This document shows, piece after piece, positions 22,369-32,477 of a DNA stretch of 36,812 nucleotides. The stretch is taken from positions 1 to 36,812 of the forward strand of contig CAZKPD010000010.1 in assembly GCA_964554585.1 (NCBI GenBank), written 5' to 3'. The notes under the pieces were generated by a model. It saw only the letters and a program-made list of their open reading frames with translations. It did no database searches and was not told where the DNA came from. The DNA comes from Perlabentimonas sp964554585. GTDB taxonomy: Bacteria > Bacteroidota > Bacteroidia > Bacteroidales > Tenuifilaceae. Numbering within the stretch: position 1 is the stretch's first letter; each line of letters begins with the position of its first letter. The position numbers and the translations under genes are program-made.

Positions 22369-25300
22369 GTGGGCAAAGGTATCAAAAAAACGATTAAAAT
22401 TCTTGTATTTGTCGCCACGCTATTGGTTGCATTGCCAACCAGTATCTGGTTGGCTTTTCAGGATAGTCGTATACAAACCCTACTGATTACAAAGGCCACC
22501 CAAATTTTGGAGGAGCGTTTTAATACCACTGTAAGGATTCAAAAGATTGACTTCAGACCTTTTAATCGAATTCTGTTGCTAGATGTGTATGTTCAAGATC
22601 TGAATGGGGATACGCTCCTATACGCCGACAAGGTAACGGCCTACCTCACCCGATTTAGCACCTCTAACCGAATTATTTCCCTAAATAGGGCTAATGTGGA
22701 AGGTGCACAATTAAATCTTTTGTCCGATTCTACAGGCGTGATGAATATTTCCGCTTTCATTCAGTCGTTCCGAAAAGAGAAAATGGATAGAGAGAAACCG
22801 GCTCCCTTTACCATTGAAATTAAGAATGCAGGATTTGCCCAAACCACATTTAGGCTTAAAAACTATCAGGCTGATTCGTTGGAGTTCGGCATCAATTTTA
22901 AGGATATGCTGCTTACTAATATTCGGGCCAATGTTAAAAATTTTAAAATTGTTGGCGATACCATTGGCTTTACTGTACAGCGTATCTCATTTGAAGAGCA
23001 GAGTGGTTTTAGCGTTGACCACCTAAGGATGGATATGAAGTTTTGCAGTAAGTTTATGTACTTCGATAAGCTGCAAATCAGCGCTATGGGTTATAATATA
23101 AACATGCCCCATATGCATTTGGATTACGGGTCGTGGGAAGACATGAAGGATTTCGTAAATCTGGTTAACATATCGGGTTCGTTTACGAATACAACGGCCT
23201 CCACAGGCTTAATAGCCTATTTCGCACCTACCCTGAGGCAGGTGGATCAGCGATTTTCTCTAACCGGCTCTTTTCGTGGAACCGTTAGCGATTTAAGGCT
23301 CAGGGAAATAATGTTGCACACGGCGAATCGTACCATGCTTAAGCTGAATGCCAACCTTACCGGTTTGCCCGATTTTAAAAATACGCTGCTATTCTTCGAT
23401 ATCAAACAGCTAAACACCCATGTTGATGATCTGGAGAGCGTTAAAAATAGTATTACAGGCAAAACGCTCATCAAGCTGCCGGACATTGCACATTCGTTAA
23501 AAAGCTTACAGTACACCGGTTCGTTTACCGGGTTTATTTCCGATTTTGTGGCATATGGGGCAATCAATTCAGCGATCGGACAGGTATTTGTCGATATCTC
23601 CGTTAAACCGCAAGAAGCTTCGCTGTCGGGCATAAGCGGAAAAATTTCTACTGACGGATTGGATTTAGGAAAGCTTATTGGTAACGATATTCTGGGAAAG
23701 ACTACCCTTGAAGCAACCCTTAAAGGGAAGACAGACTATGCCCACCACTTTGCAGCCGAAACCAATGCATTTATCTCTTCCTTTGAGGCCAAAGGATATA
23801 AGTATTCCAACATTGAGATCAATGGTGAGGGTACCAATCGGTCATTTATCGGCTCGCTCTCGCTAAACGACCCCAACGCCAAGCTAAACTTTATGGGTAC
23901 CATTGATGCGACTGATTCGTTACCCGTATTCGACTTCTCGGCATTTGTGTCTAAGCTTGATCTGGTTAAGCTAAATTTGAACCAAAAGGATAGCCTGGCT
24001 CAAGCCTCGTTTTTGCTTACTGCCAATTTTGTAGGCAATAGTATAGACAATACTCGGGGAGAGGTAAAGATGATTAGCGGGTTTTACAAGAACGAACATG
24101 GCGAGCTGAAAACATCCGACATTACGCTAAGCGCAAACAATACACCCGAAAGTAAGCTGGTTTCCCTTTCGTCGGAATTTGCCGAAGGCGAGCTGAGAGG
24201 CAAGTACAGCTATACCAATATTTTTTCCTCGTTAAAGGAGTTGGCTTTTTTATACTTGCCGGCCCTAAGTGCCGATAACCAAAAGCCGGAGATTCGATCA
24301 ACAGGAGTAGAAGATCCGGAGTTTAATGACTATATTATTAAGCTACGGCTGAAGAAAACGGCAAAGTTTACTGATGTGTTTTCGCCCAATTTCAGCATTG
24401 CCGAAAATACCAATGTGTTTGGAATCTATAATCCCGATTTTCAAACACTTAGCCTGAAGGTATCTATCCCCGAAATGTCCCTTTCGGGGAATACGGTAAA
24501 AAATATCCTAATAGATGGCAATACCAAGGATTCCTTATTTGTTGCTCATATCTCAAGCCCCTATGTTCAGAGCGGTAGCTCTTTTATACGCAACCTTTCC
24601 ATAAAGGCTGAGGCATCTCACAACACTATTTATAGCGCCATTGGATGGGACAATAAAAGCAAAGTGAGGAACGAGGGCAAAATTGAATCACTTACCCGCG
24701 TGGAGCACATGCTCAACCATAGCCTTGTGGAGGTGAATGTGTTACCTTCGGTATTTTACTTAAATGATACCCTTTGGAATGTCGAACGATCAGGGATAGT
24801 GATTGACTCTTCCCAAATTGCAGTTCACGATTTTGCTATCAGCAATAATGATCAAAGTTTGCGTATCTCTGGAGTCATAGCATCCTTACCATCCGATTCG
24901 ATTGACGTTCGACTTCAAAATATTGACCTGTCCAATACCAATTTTTACACACAAAGCTTAGGGTATAACCTTTCAGGAAAGGTGAATGGATATGCAAAGG
25001 TGTTGGATATAAAGGGTACTCCTCTTTTTTTCTCAGACCTAGTAATGAGCGGAGTGCAGCTCAACAACCAGCTATTGGGCGATGTAGATATACATAGCCA
25101 ATGGGTGGCCGATGAGAACCGATTAAACCTAAAGGTTTACAATTCGCATCAGGGCGAATCGTTAATGACCATTGCTGGAGATGTATATCCGCAGAGTAAA
25201 AAGATTGACCTAGCAGCAACCATTGATAAATTCTTTATTAGCCATATTGAACCACTTATGGTTGGCCAAGTTACCGGTGTTGATGGATATGTGGCAGGGG

Positions 25301-26913
25301 ATGTAACGCTTAAGGGTACCCTTAACCAGCCTAAGCTGAATGGGGTGATACATGTTGTAGATGGTGCTGCCTCCGTTGGGTTTACACAAACTCGGTATCG
25401 CCTTACAGATCCCATTTACCTCGATGACAGCAATGTGATATTTGATGGATTTAAGCTAATGGATATGAACAATCGGTTAGCTGTACTAAATGGGACTATC
25501 TATACTAATTATTTTAAGGATATCAGGTTGGATTTAAGCTTGCTGCCCAGCAATTTCCAGTTCTTAAATACAACCGAGCGCGACAACGATCAATTCTACG
25601 GTACTGTCTTTGCCACCGGGCAGGTGCGGGTTATTGGGGCGCCCTCCAACCTTGCAGTTACAGCGTCTGTTCGAACCGATCAGCGCACAGCGCTCTTTTT
25701 GCCCTTGGCTTCATCGGGAAAGATTAGCGAGTCTGACTTTGTGAATATTGTGGACCGAAGTAATAATCTAATCATTATTGACGAGGTGTTTGAGGCTGCC
25801 GAGCTAAAGCCCAAGGCCAATGTTTCGCTAACGCTCGATATGCAGGTAACCCCCGATGCTGAGGTGCAAATTATTATCGATAAGCAGATGGGCGATATTA
25901 TTAGGGCCAACGGGAGCGGAGATTTGAAGTTGGAGATAAACCCATCACAGAAGACCTTTAACATGTTTGGGCAATACGGAATTGAGAACGGCGACTACCT
26001 ATTCACACTGCAAGGGGTTATCAATAAGCGGTTTAAGATAGGGCAGGGTAGTACCATTACCTGGAATGGGGATCTTACCGATGCGCTAATGGATATCAAT
26101 GCCATCTACTCGCTCAGAACAACGCTTAGCTCCCTTAGCCCCGACAGTGAAGATGAAGTATTTAAGCGCCGTACACAGGTCGATTGCCACATTAACCTAA
26201 CGGGTAAGCTGATGGAACCCACCATTGGGTTTGATATAAAAGTCCCTTTAGCCGAAACCCATGAGTCAATAAATGCGGTATTTCAGGATGCCATAAATAC
26301 GGAGGAGAGGCTAAGTAGGCAATTCCTGTCATTGTTGGTGGTAAATAGCTTTACCAGCGATGTGCAGCTGAATAATATGGGAGGGTTTGGGCAGCAAGGG
26401 TTTGCTACTACGGCCGGAGAGATGATCTCCAATCAGATGAGCAACTGGCTCTCTCAAATCAGCAATACCATTGATATTGGCTTTAACTGGAAACCTGGGG
26501 ATGAGATTAGCTCCGATGAGATTGAGCTGGCCTTTTCTACACAGCTGTTCAACGACCGAGTTACCATTAATAGCAACGTAGACTATGGCAATCAGAATGT
26601 GAATGCCCCCTTGGCTGGAGACTTTAGCGTTGATGTAAAGATACTTCCTTCGGGAAAGCTCAGAGCTAAAGCTTTTGTTCGCTCCAATGATGATATTTTG
26701 ATGGGAGAACATCAGGGCGATTTAACTACCGGTGCTGGTTTTATGTATCGCGAAGAATTTAATACCTTTGCCGGGCTCTGGAGAAAGTATGTAAACTTTT
26801 TTAGACGAAGGTCCAAAGAGGAAGAGGTAACTCCAACCCCCGAGTTAGATACCTTGGGTATTGGTCGATACGACCCAATGAATGTTAAAAAAACTTTGTC
26901 TCACATAAAATAG
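22369..26913 (+). CDS. tamB: TamB family protein (translocation and assembly module)
   Basis: A 1514-residue envelope protein with an N-terminal membrane anchor (about 8-30) and a very long beta-rich body in the periplasm. TamB/AsmA-like proteins form extended grooves that carry phospholipids from the inner to the outer membrane and help outer-membrane protein assembly. The C-terminal 450 residues match the conserved TamB (DUF490) region: PDAEVQIIIDKQMGDIIRANGSGDL, then GQYGIENGDYLFTLQGVINKRFKI, WNGDLTDALMDINAIYSL and the final HLN-type RVTINSNVDYGN segment. The start is a GTG at 22369; no in-frame ATG lies between the upstream stop (22348) and the anchor. It is followed by exbB after 56 bases. 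Confidence 0.93.
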   Translation: MGKGIKKTIKILVFVATLLVALPTSIWLAFQDSRIQTLLITKATQILEERFNTTVRIQKIDFRPFNRILLLDVYVQDLNGDTLLYADKVTAYLTRFSTSNRIISLNRANVEGAQLNLLSDSTGVMNISAFIQSFRKEKMDREKPAPFTIEIKNAGFAQTTFRLKNYQADSLEFGINFKDMLLTNIRANVKNFKIVGDTIGFTVQRISFEEQSGFSVDHLRMDMKFCSKFMYFDKLQISAMGYNINMPHMHLDYGSWEDMKDFVNLVNISGSFTNTTASTGLIAYFAPTLRQVDQRFSLTGSFRGTVSDLRLREIMLHTANRTMLKLNANLTGLPDFKNTLLFFDIKQLNTHVDDLESVKNSITGKTLIKLPDIAHSLKSLQYTGSFTGFISDFVAYGAINSAIGQVFVDISVKPQEASLSGISGKISTDGLDLGKLIGNDILGKTTLEATLKGKTDYAHHFAAETNAFISSFEAKGYKYSNIEINGEGTNRSFIGSLSLNDPNAKLNFMGTIDATDSLPVFDFSAFVSKLDLVKLNLNQKDSLAQASFLLTANFVGNSIDNTRGEVKMISGFYKNEHGELKTSDITLSANNTPESKLVSLSSEFAEGELRGKYSYTNIFSSLKELAFLYLPALSADNQKPEIRSTGVEDPEFNDYIIKLRLKKTAKFTDVFSPNFSIAENTNVFGIYNPDFQTLSLKVSIPEMSLSGNTVKNILIDGNTKDSLFVAHISSPYVQSGSSFIRNLSIKAEASHNTIYSAIGWDNKSKVRNEGKIESLTRVEHMLNHSLVEVNVLPSVFYLNDTLWNVERSGIVIDSSQIAVHDFAISNNDQSLRISGVIASLPSDSIDVRLQNIDLSNTNFYTQSLGYNLSGKVNGYAKVLDIKGTPLFFSDLVMSGVQLNNQLLGDVDIHSQWVADENRLNLKVYNSHQGESLMTIAGDVYPQSKKIDLAATIDKFFISHIEPLMVGQVTGVDGYVAGDVTLKGTLNQPKLNGVIHVVDGAASVGFTQTRYRLTDPIYLDDSNVIFDGFKLMDMNNRLAVLNGTIYTNYFKDIRLDLSLLPSNFQFLNTTERDNDQFYGTVFATGQVRVIGAPSNLAVTASVRTDQRTALFLPLASSGKISESDFVNIVDRSNNLIIIDEVFEAAELKPKANVSLTLDMQVTPDAEVQIIIDKQMGDIIRANGSGDLKLEINPSQKTFNMFGQYGIENGDYLFTLQGVINKRFKIGQGSTITWNGDLTDALMDINAIYSLRTTLSSLSPDSEDEVFKRRTQVDCHINLTGKLMEPTIGFDIKVPLAETHESINAVFQDAINTEERLSRQFLSLLVVNSFTSDVQLNNMGGFGQQGFATTAGEMISNQMSNWLSQISNTIDIGFNWKPGDEISSDEIELAFSTQLFNDRVTINSNVDYGNQNVNAPLAGDFSVDVKILPSGKLRAKAFVRSNDDILMGEHQGDLTTGAGFMYREEFNTFAGLWRKYVNFFRRRSKEEEVTPTPELDTLGIGRYDPMNVKKTLSHIK

Positions 26914-26969
26914 ATTTATACCAATCCACGTTTTTTTACTAATTTTCGGCAAAACTAGATTTAAGAAAT

Positions 26970-27662
26970 ATGAACCTACTACTTTTAGCACAGATCGATT
27001 TAGCCGGTCAGCAAGCTGTAGCGGAATCATCCGGACAGCTAACCTTGTCGTTTTGGGAACTAACCCTTAAGGGTGGATGGATAATGATTCCCCTCGCCCT
27101 ACTGTGGGTTGTAGCCGTTTACCTGTTTATCGAACGGTTTTGGGCTATTCGTAAAGCCTCCAAGGTGGATGTGAATTTTATGAATCGTATCAAAGAGTAC
27201 ATCTATGAGGATAAGATAGAGTCTGCATTGGCATTGGCTCAATCGCAAAATACGCCCATTGCCCGCATGATTGAGAAAGGGATTCAGCGCATTGGTCGCC
27301 CCCTTTCTGATGTGAATGCAGCCATTGAGAATGTGGGTAACCTAGAGGTTTCAAAATTGGAGAGCGGTTTACCCTTCTTGGCAACCATTGCGGGTGGCGC
27401 TCCTATGATCGGCTTTCTAGGTACGGTAATAGGGATGATTCAGGCATTTTACGATATGTCCATGGCCGGGAGCAATATTGATGTTGGCCTTCTGTCCAAT
27501 GGTATTTATACGGCAATGGTTACCACAGTTGCCGGTCTAATAGTAGGTATTTTGGCGTACTTTGGTTACAACTATTTGGTTACCACCGTCGAAAAGGTGG
27601 TGTTTACCATGGAAGCCAATACCACAGAGTTTATGGATCTGCTTAACGAACCCGTAGCATAA
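26970..27662 (+). CDS. exbB: MotA/TolQ/ExbB proton channel family protein
   Basis: The 230-residue inner-membrane protein has three hydrophobic helices (about 36-57, 135-160 and 178-203). The family core is KLESGLPFLATIAGGAPMIGFLGTVIGMIQAF, which lies across 129-160, then YTAMVTTVAGLIVGI, where the T and G residues line the pore. With ExbD it forms the proton-driven motor that energises TonB, which opens outer-membrane receptors. The next two genes are exbD (11-base gap) and tonB (10-base gap), so all three form an operon. A TolQ-TolR-TolA-like role is the main alternative. Confidence 0.93.
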   Translation: MNLLLLAQIDLAGQQAVAESSGQLTLSFWELTLKGGWIMIPLALLWVVAVYLFIERFWAIRKASKVDVNFMNRIKEYIYEDKIESALALAQSQNTPIARMIEKGIQRIGRPLSDVNAAIENVGNLEVSKLESGLPFLATIAGGAPMIGFLGTVIGMIQAFYDMSMAGSNIDVGLLSNGIYTAMVTTVAGLIVGILAYFGYNYLVTTVEKVVFTMEANTTEFMDLLNEPVA

Positions 27663-27673
27663 ATTTTACCGGA

Positions 27674-28069
27674 ATGGCACTAAAACAAAGAGCAAAGGTA
27701 GATGCCAGTTTCAGCATGGCCTCCATGAGCGACCTTGTATTCCTGCTGCTCATCTTTTTTATGGTTTCATCAACACTGGTAGCTCCCAATGCGCTAAAAC
27801 TGTTACTACCACAAAGCAATAGCCAAACACCGGCAAAACCCATTACTACGGTGAGCATAACCGAAGATCTGCGGTTTTACGTGGAGCAAACCCCGGTGAG
27901 CATATACGATTTAGAGCAGGTTTTGTCCCAACGTTTGCAAGATGAACAGGAACCAACCGTTTCGTTGCATGTGCACAAGTCGGTGCCCATGGAAGAGGTG
28001 GTTAAGGTGATGAATATTGCCAAGGATAATCGGTATAAGCTGATTTTGGCAACACAACCATTAAAGTAA
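27674..28069 (+). CDS. exbD: ExbD/TolR family biopolymer transport protein
   Basis: The 131-residue product has one membrane helix (about 19-37) that starts with the family aspartate (D20 in MSDLVFLLLIFFMV), the residue that carries protons in the motor. A small periplasmic domain follows, with a peptidoglycan-binding-like pattern (TVSITEDLRFYVEQTPV; LHVHKSVPMEEVVKVMNIAKD). It completes the ExbB-ExbD pair of the operon. Confidence 0.92.
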   Translation: MALKQRAKVDASFSMASMSDLVFLLLIFFMVSSTLVAPNALKLLLPQSNSQTPAKPITTVSITEDLRFYVEQTPVSIYDLEQVLSQRLQDEQEPTVSLHVHKSVPMEEVVKVMNIAKDNRYKLILATQPLK

Positions 28070-28079
28070 CGCATTAGGT

Positions 28080-28850
28080 ATGACACCCAGGGGGAGAGGA
28101 ATAATCGGTTCGATATTGATTCACATTCTTATGATTGTGGTTCTTGTTGCCTTTGGCTTTTCAACCCCACTACCCCTCCCGGGTGAGGAGGGAATCCTTA
28201 TTAATTTCGGCGATTCTGATCAGGGAATGGGAATGGCCGAACCCCGTATCCAGCCCAAAGAGGAGCCAACTCCAAAAGTAGAAGCTCCCAAACAGGAGGA
28301 AACTCCCATTACGCAGGACTATGAGGAGGCTCCATCATTGCCGGTTACCAAACCCAAACCTAAGCCCCAGCCCGAGAAACCCAAGGAAGAGGCTCCCGTC
28401 GATAAGCCCGAAGAGACCCCCCGCGAAGTTGACCGCAGGGCCATGTTCCCTGGACAACAAACCCAAGGAGGGGATTCCGATGAGGGAGATACCGGAAAGC
28501 CGGGTAATCAGGGCGATCCGGGCGGAGATCCAAACTCTTCCAATCGTACCGGAGGTACAGTTGGCGGTGGGCATGGCATCAGTTTTAGCCTTGGGAATAG
28601 GGAAGCCCAATCGCTGCCACAGCCCGATTATCCCAAGCAGAAAAGCGGAACAGTGGTGGTAGAGGTTACTGTTGACCGAAATGGAGTGGTTACCGCTGTT
28701 CGAGGAGGGGTTAAAGGTTCTACCACTTACGATTCGGATTTGGTGACTGCAGCCGAGAAAGCGGCTCGCAAAGCTCGCTTTAGTGTGAGCAAAGATGCTC
28801 CGGCTTATCAGACCGGAACGATTACATATATTTTTAAATTGGAACAGTAG
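28080..28850 (+). CDS. TonB-like energy transducer
   Basis: The 256-residue product has an N-terminal membrane helix (about 10-27), a long periplasmic linker rich in proline, lysine and glutamate (roughly 55-125) and a glycine-rich stretch (140-170). A C-terminal TonB-like domain follows (about 180-256; SGTVVVEVTVDRNGVVTAVRGG and AARKARFSVSKDAP, ending in a strand ITYIFKLE). The linker lets it span the periplasm to reach outer-membrane receptors. It is the third gene of the exbB-exbD operon. The stop is two bases from the stop of the convergent exporter gene. No receptor gene lies in the window. Confidence 0.88.
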   Translation: MTPRGRGIIGSILIHILMIVVLVAFGFSTPLPLPGEEGILINFGDSDQGMGMAEPRIQPKEEPTPKVEAPKQEETPITQDYEEAPSLPVTKPKPKPQPEKPKEEAPVDKPEETPREVDRRAMFPGQQTQGGDSDEGDTGKPGNQGDPGGDPNSSNRTGGTVGGGHGISFSLGNREAQSLPQPDYPKQKSGTVVVEVTVDRNGVVTAVRGGVKGSTTYDSDLVTAAEKAARKARFSVSKDAPAYQTGTITYIFKLEQ

Positions 28851-28852
28851 GA

Positions 28853-29608
28853 TTAGAAAAACAGCAACTTTGTGCCAAATACCAGAATGGTAACAAGCAT
28901 AAAAATGCGGATAAACCTACTCCCTTTTTGAATGGCAATACCACTAGCGACCCAAGCTCCCGTCATACTTCCTAGCCCCAACAATAGCCCCAAAAGGAAG
29001 TTTACCTGATTGTTATAGATAAATATGGATATGGCCGCAATATTAAATGCCATAATAATTAAGGATTTGATAGCATTGGCTTTAAGTAGATTAAATCCCG
29101 AACCAAAAACCAGTCCGGCAATTAGAAAATAGCCGGAACCCACTTGCACAAAACCCCCATAAAAGCCAATGGCTGCATATAGCAGCATTAACCAGATGTT
29201 GGGTTTACCCTTAGCTCGGTTGGTATCCTCTTTCAACCATTTTTCAGGTTTATAAAGAATCAGAAAAAACATGATGATGAGAAGGATGCCAATTAACCTG
29301 CTCAGCAGTTTTTCATTCAGATTGGAGGCAAACATTGCTCCCACAACAGATCCCAGCACAGCAGCAATGGTGGGGAATAGCGCCTCATCCCATTCAAAAA
29401 CCTTGTTTTGTTTAAAATGGCGGGTGGCAACCACCGATTGGAACAGTACCCCAATCCGATTGGTTCCGTTGGCAACAGTGGCCGGAAGGCCTAAAAATAT
29501 AAGGAGCGGGAGGGTTAGCAGCGTTCCGCTTCCGGCCAAGGTGTTGATAAATCCTGCGGCAAATCCGGCTAAAACCAGTATAGCATATTGCCAAAGCTGA
29601 AGATCCAT
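28853..29608 (-). CDS. TSUP family membrane transporter (TauE/SafE)
   Basis: The 251-residue product is almost entirely hydrophobic, with about eight membrane helices in two halves. It has the family pattern FAAGFINTLAGSGTLLTLPLLIFLG near the N-terminus and a matching GGFVQVGSGYFLIAGLVFG in the second half. TSUP proteins move sulfite, sulfoacetate, taurine-related or other organic anions; the substrate here is not evident. The ATG at 29608 is preferred: a TATATTTG -7 box on this strand (29643-29636) would start transcription near 29629, downstream of the alternative TTG at 29638. Confidence 0.9.
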   Translation of the reverse strand: MDLQLWQYAILVLAGFAAGFINTLAGSGTLLTLPLLIFLGLPATVANGTNRIGVLFQSVVATRHFKQNKVFEWDEALFPTIAAVLGSVVGAMFASNLNEKLLSRLIGILLIIMFFLILYKPEKWLKEDTNRAKGKPNIWLMLLYAAIGFYGGFVQVGSGYFLIAGLVFGSGFNLLKANAIKSLIIMAFNIAAISIFIYNNQVNFLLGLLLGLGSMTGAWVASGIAIQKGSRFIRIFMLVTILVFGTKLLFF

Positions 29609-29635
29609 ACCCCAATTGTCATTTATCCTAAAGCG

Positions 29636-29643
29636 CAAATATA
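29636..29643 (-). promoter_or_regulatory. -7 element of the TSUP transporter gene
   Basis: Read on the minus strand this is TATATTTG, an exact TAnnTTTG match, about 28 bases before the ATG at 29608. No -33 box is evident. A hairpin (AGGCAT/ATGCCT) lies directly upstream. Confidence 0.45.
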
Positions 29644-29721
29644 GGCATTTGTATGCCTGTTTGATTTTTTCGAGTTGGGTTCTTTGTTTTTTGTTGTGCT
29701 ACCTAGCCAATCTTATGCATG

Positions 29722-30660
29722 CTAAAAGCCATCTGCGTAGAGCTTCTTTTTGCTGGGATTAAATCGAGGATCCAATTTACGGTTCATATCCTTTATGGAA
29801 TGGTTATGCATCCATTGCTTTTGTTCCAAAACAAGGTACTGTAAAAAGTGCTCTATCTCAACCAGATGGTCAACCATGGGGTATTCGCACACTTCATGTC
29901 CAAGATCCTCAATGCTATACAATTCGTAGGGATATTTTTTCTTCTTGTACTGCTTGGCCAACGCCCCCGATCCAAAAACGCCCTTATTAAGGAATTGAGT
30001 TTTGTTGTACACCACCAGCTTATCGGCAGTGCCGTGGAACATAAGGGTGGGAGCGGGCTGCTTTTTGTATTTTGGGGTGCCCTTATTGCTGAATATAACC
30101 CCAGAAAAGGCCATTACCCCTGCATAGTTAAAGTCGGCGGGGAGTATCGCTGCCGATTTTTCTCCATTCTGTTTTTCATATTCAGCCTGCAGAACCGTCA
30201 TGGCGCCTGCGCTGGAACCGCTAATCACTATTTTATCAATATCTACATTCAGCTCATGGGCATTGTCAATAATGTACCTAGTGGCCAAGAATAGATCTTC
30301 TACTGCAAGTGAGAGCGCGTTTTGTAGCGGTTTGGTTCTATGCACTGCAGGAGGTTTCTCATTCACCATACCCAACCGGTAATCAATGGAGATGACCTTA
30401 TAGCCCTTATGGGCAAAATGGTTAAAAAAATCGGTATACTGCTTTGCATCCCGAGCCCCACTTTTAAAACCACCACCAAACATGAAAATGATACAGCTTT
30501 GCGGAGAATCAAAGGTTGAGCCAATTGAGTAGATATCCATTTTAAGTTCCTGCCCCCGACTCTGATCAAAAATCCGAGTTTCTTTGGTTATCTCTGCTGG
30601 AAATCCCGTGTGCCAAATGGTGAGGATAATTACACCAATTAACAATCTTTTAAAATTCAT
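29722..30660 (-). CDS. Secreted alpha/beta hydrolase (esterase-like)
   Basis: The 312-residue product has a signal peptide (about 1-22) and an alpha/beta hydrolase fold of the carboxylesterase/BD-FAE kind. It shows an oxyanion-hole segment FMFGGGFKSG (59-68), the nucleophile S150 in SGSSAGA, and the remaining triad residues probably D213 (HGTADKLV) and H255 (LGHEV). It likely removes acyl groups from a polysaccharide or other secreted substrate; substrate not evident. The ATG at 30660 is chosen because the signal peptide begins there; an upstream start would add 18 residues of a second hydrophobic stretch. It is divergent from the TPR regulator gene. Confidence 0.85.
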   Translation of the reverse strand: MNFKRLLIGVIILTIWHTGFPAEITKETRIFDQSRGQELKMDIYSIGSTFDSPQSCIIFMFGGGFKSGARDAKQYTDFFNHFAHKGYKVISIDYRLGMVNEKPPAVHRTKPLQNALSLAVEDLFLATRYIIDNAHELNVDIDKIVISGSSAGAMTVLQAEYEKQNGEKSAAILPADFNYAGVMAFSGVIFSNKGTPKYKKQPAPTLMFHGTADKLVVYNKTQFLNKGVFGSGALAKQYKKKKYPYELYSIEDLGHEVCEYPMVDHLVEIEHFLQYLVLEQKQWMHNHSIKDMNRKLDPRFNPSKKKLYADGF

Positions 30661-30821
30661 TTTATTCAATTTTAAGATTACATAGCAGAACAAGGTCAGT
30701 TTAAAATGGTTCAAATTCCTGTATATCTAAAAAGTGACCGATTACTGCAATACAAAAAAAACTGAAATGGATATGAACTCCAGTTAGTGATTTTATTCTA
30801 AACTCTAAACATATTGTCTTG

Positions 30822-30853
30822 CTTGTAAAATCTTTTCAAAATCTGTATTTTTG
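30822..30853 (+). promoter_or_regulatory. Promoter of the TPR-LuxR regulator gene
   Basis: CTTG (30822-30825), 20 bases, TATTTTTG (30846-30853) fits the Bacteroidota consensus, with the expected start about 26 bases before the ATG at 30886. Confidence 0.6.
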
Positions 30854-30885
30854 GAACTGTTAAATGTAAGATTAGCCAAACAGTT

Positions 30886-32307
30886 ATGCGTAAAATCCCC
30901 CTTCATATTTTGATAGGATTAGTTTTTCTATTCAATTCGATCGATGCTAATGCTCAAAGTAGTAGGTTGGATGCTTTAAGGGAAAGGGTTAAACAAAATG
31001 GAATTTCTTTTCAAAAGAATATTGATACGGCTTTCCACGAAATTGATTCCCTTATAAAAGAAGCGCTAAGTATAAATGATTATAGCTCTGAATTAAACCT
31101 TATAGAGCGCAAATGCCGTTATTTTTATCAAAAAAATTTGGTAGACAGCCTTTTTCGATCCTCCGCACTGCTAGCTAAAAAGGCCGAATTATATCAAAAT
31201 GTCCTGTCTAGAGCTATGGCATTTGTTTATGAATCTCAAGGGCTATCTATAAACCAAATGTATGATAAGGCGCTCGAAAGCCTTGAAACTGCTTATAAAA
31301 TTCTTGAGAATGAAGATGCACATGAATCAAGTATTTTCTTTGCAAAGTCAAATATACTGACCAGTTTGGCGGGGGTTTATCTGGATAATCAAGAACCCGA
31401 AAAGGCTGTTGAAAAACTTTTAGAGGTTATCAAGAGCTATGACTCTTTAAAAAATCCCGATGATATCAAAAAGTTTCAATATTTGAATTATGCCAATATT
31501 GCCAGTGTTTATGTGCTTTTTGATCAAAATTTGGCAGAATATTATGCGTTAGAGTCCATAGCCATTAAGCCCGATACCGGACAGGATGATAAGATCATGA
31601 TGATGAACTATTCCGTTTTGGGAAAGGTGAATAATAGTAGAGGGAATTATGAGAACGCTTTAAATTATTACCATAAGGCAATTGCTATATACAAGGATAG
31701 CGGTGAAGAGCTAAATATTAAGAGTGTGTATGAAGATATGGTAGAGCTCTATGCCGCAATGGGTAGGAATGATAGTTCTATAGTGTACGAGAATAGGCTT
31801 AAGGGTTTAGAAATAACAATGCTTCAAAGTAAATATAATTCATTAAGTGAGCTTATTGACAGATCTCGTACAGATGTGATGGCTGAAAAACCACCTAAAT
31901 CGTACCAAACAATAGTTATATATGGATTGGTTATAATGCTTATGGTGATGATGTTGGCATTATTCCTTTACGCTTATACCAAGAAAGGCCAAAATCCTTT
32001 CAAAGAGGAGATTTCAGCCAAACATAACTCACTCATAAATTTGATAAAAGAGAATGACCCCTCGTTTTTAAGCGCTTTTGAGGAGGTATATGCAGATTTT
32101 TCTAAAAAATTACTTGCAATAAATCCTAAATTATCAAAATCAGAATTAGAATTCTGTGCCTTATTAAAATTAAATCTTTCTACAAAAGAAATCGCTAAAT
32201 TGACTTTTATCGAAACTCGTACAGTACAAAACAAGAAATATCGTATTCGTAGACGGCTAGATATTCCCTCCTCTGTGGATATTTACAACTGGTTTAATTC
32301 TTTTTAA
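30886..32307 (+). CDS. TPR-repeat membrane regulator with C-terminal LuxR-like helix-turn-helix
   Basis: The 473-residue product has a signal peptide (about 1-23), helical TPR-like repeats in the periplasm (roughly 60-310; for example GNYENALNYYHKAIAIYKDSGE), a membrane helix (343-363) and a cytoplasmic tail. The tail's last 55 residues are a LuxR/GerE-like helix-turn-helix (LSKSELEFCALLKLNLSTKEIA then TRTVQNKKYRIRRRL). This architecture is common in Bacteroidota, where it lets a periplasmic or envelope signal change transcription. The neighbouring T9SS exoprotein gene, 170 bases downstream with its own promoter, is a natural candidate target, but that is inference. Confidence 0.88.
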   Translation: MRKIPLHILIGLVFLFNSIDANAQSSRLDALRERVKQNGISFQKNIDTAFHEIDSLIKEALSINDYSSELNLIERKCRYFYQKNLVDSLFRSSALLAKKAELYQNVLSRAMAFVYESQGLSINQMYDKALESLETAYKILENEDAHESSIFFAKSNILTSLAGVYLDNQEPEKAVEKLLEVIKSYDSLKNPDDIKKFQYLNYANIASVYVLFDQNLAEYYALESIAIKPDTGQDDKIMMMNYSVLGKVNNSRGNYENALNYYHKAIAIYKDSGEELNIKSVYEDMVELYAAMGRNDSSIVYENRLKGLEITMLQSKYNSLSELIDRSRTDVMAEKPPKSYQTIVIYGLVIMLMVMMLALFLYAYTKKGQNPFKEEISAKHNSLINLIKENDPSFLSAFEEVYADFSKKLLAINPKLSKSELEFCALLKLNLSTKEIAKLTFIETRTVQNKKYRIRRRLDIPSSVDIYNWFNSF

Positions 32308-32392
32308 TAGTATATAATTAGCGCTTTAGGCGTTAGAGTATGTGTTGAGTATCCCCTTTTTTTTAACTGGTAAGGCATTGTGTATCGCTTAA

Positions 32393-32425
32393 TTTGATTT
32401 TAGGCTTATTGCGCTCATATCTTTA
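32393..32425 (+). promoter_or_regulatory. Promoter of the T9SS exoprotein gene
   Basis: TTTG (32393-32396), 21 bases, TATCTTTA (32418-32425) differs from consensus at the last base only. The predicted start near 32433 leaves a 45-base leader before the ATG at 32478. Confidence 0.5.
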
Positions 32426-32477
32426 CCTCAGATTTTGGCTAACTCTTACATCTTTCACTTTTAAAACTTAAACGATT

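Noticed and set aside
30661..30714. Longer N-terminus of the alpha/beta hydrolase
   Set aside because: The extra 18 residues would place a second hydrophobic stretch before a complete signal peptide that starts at 30660.
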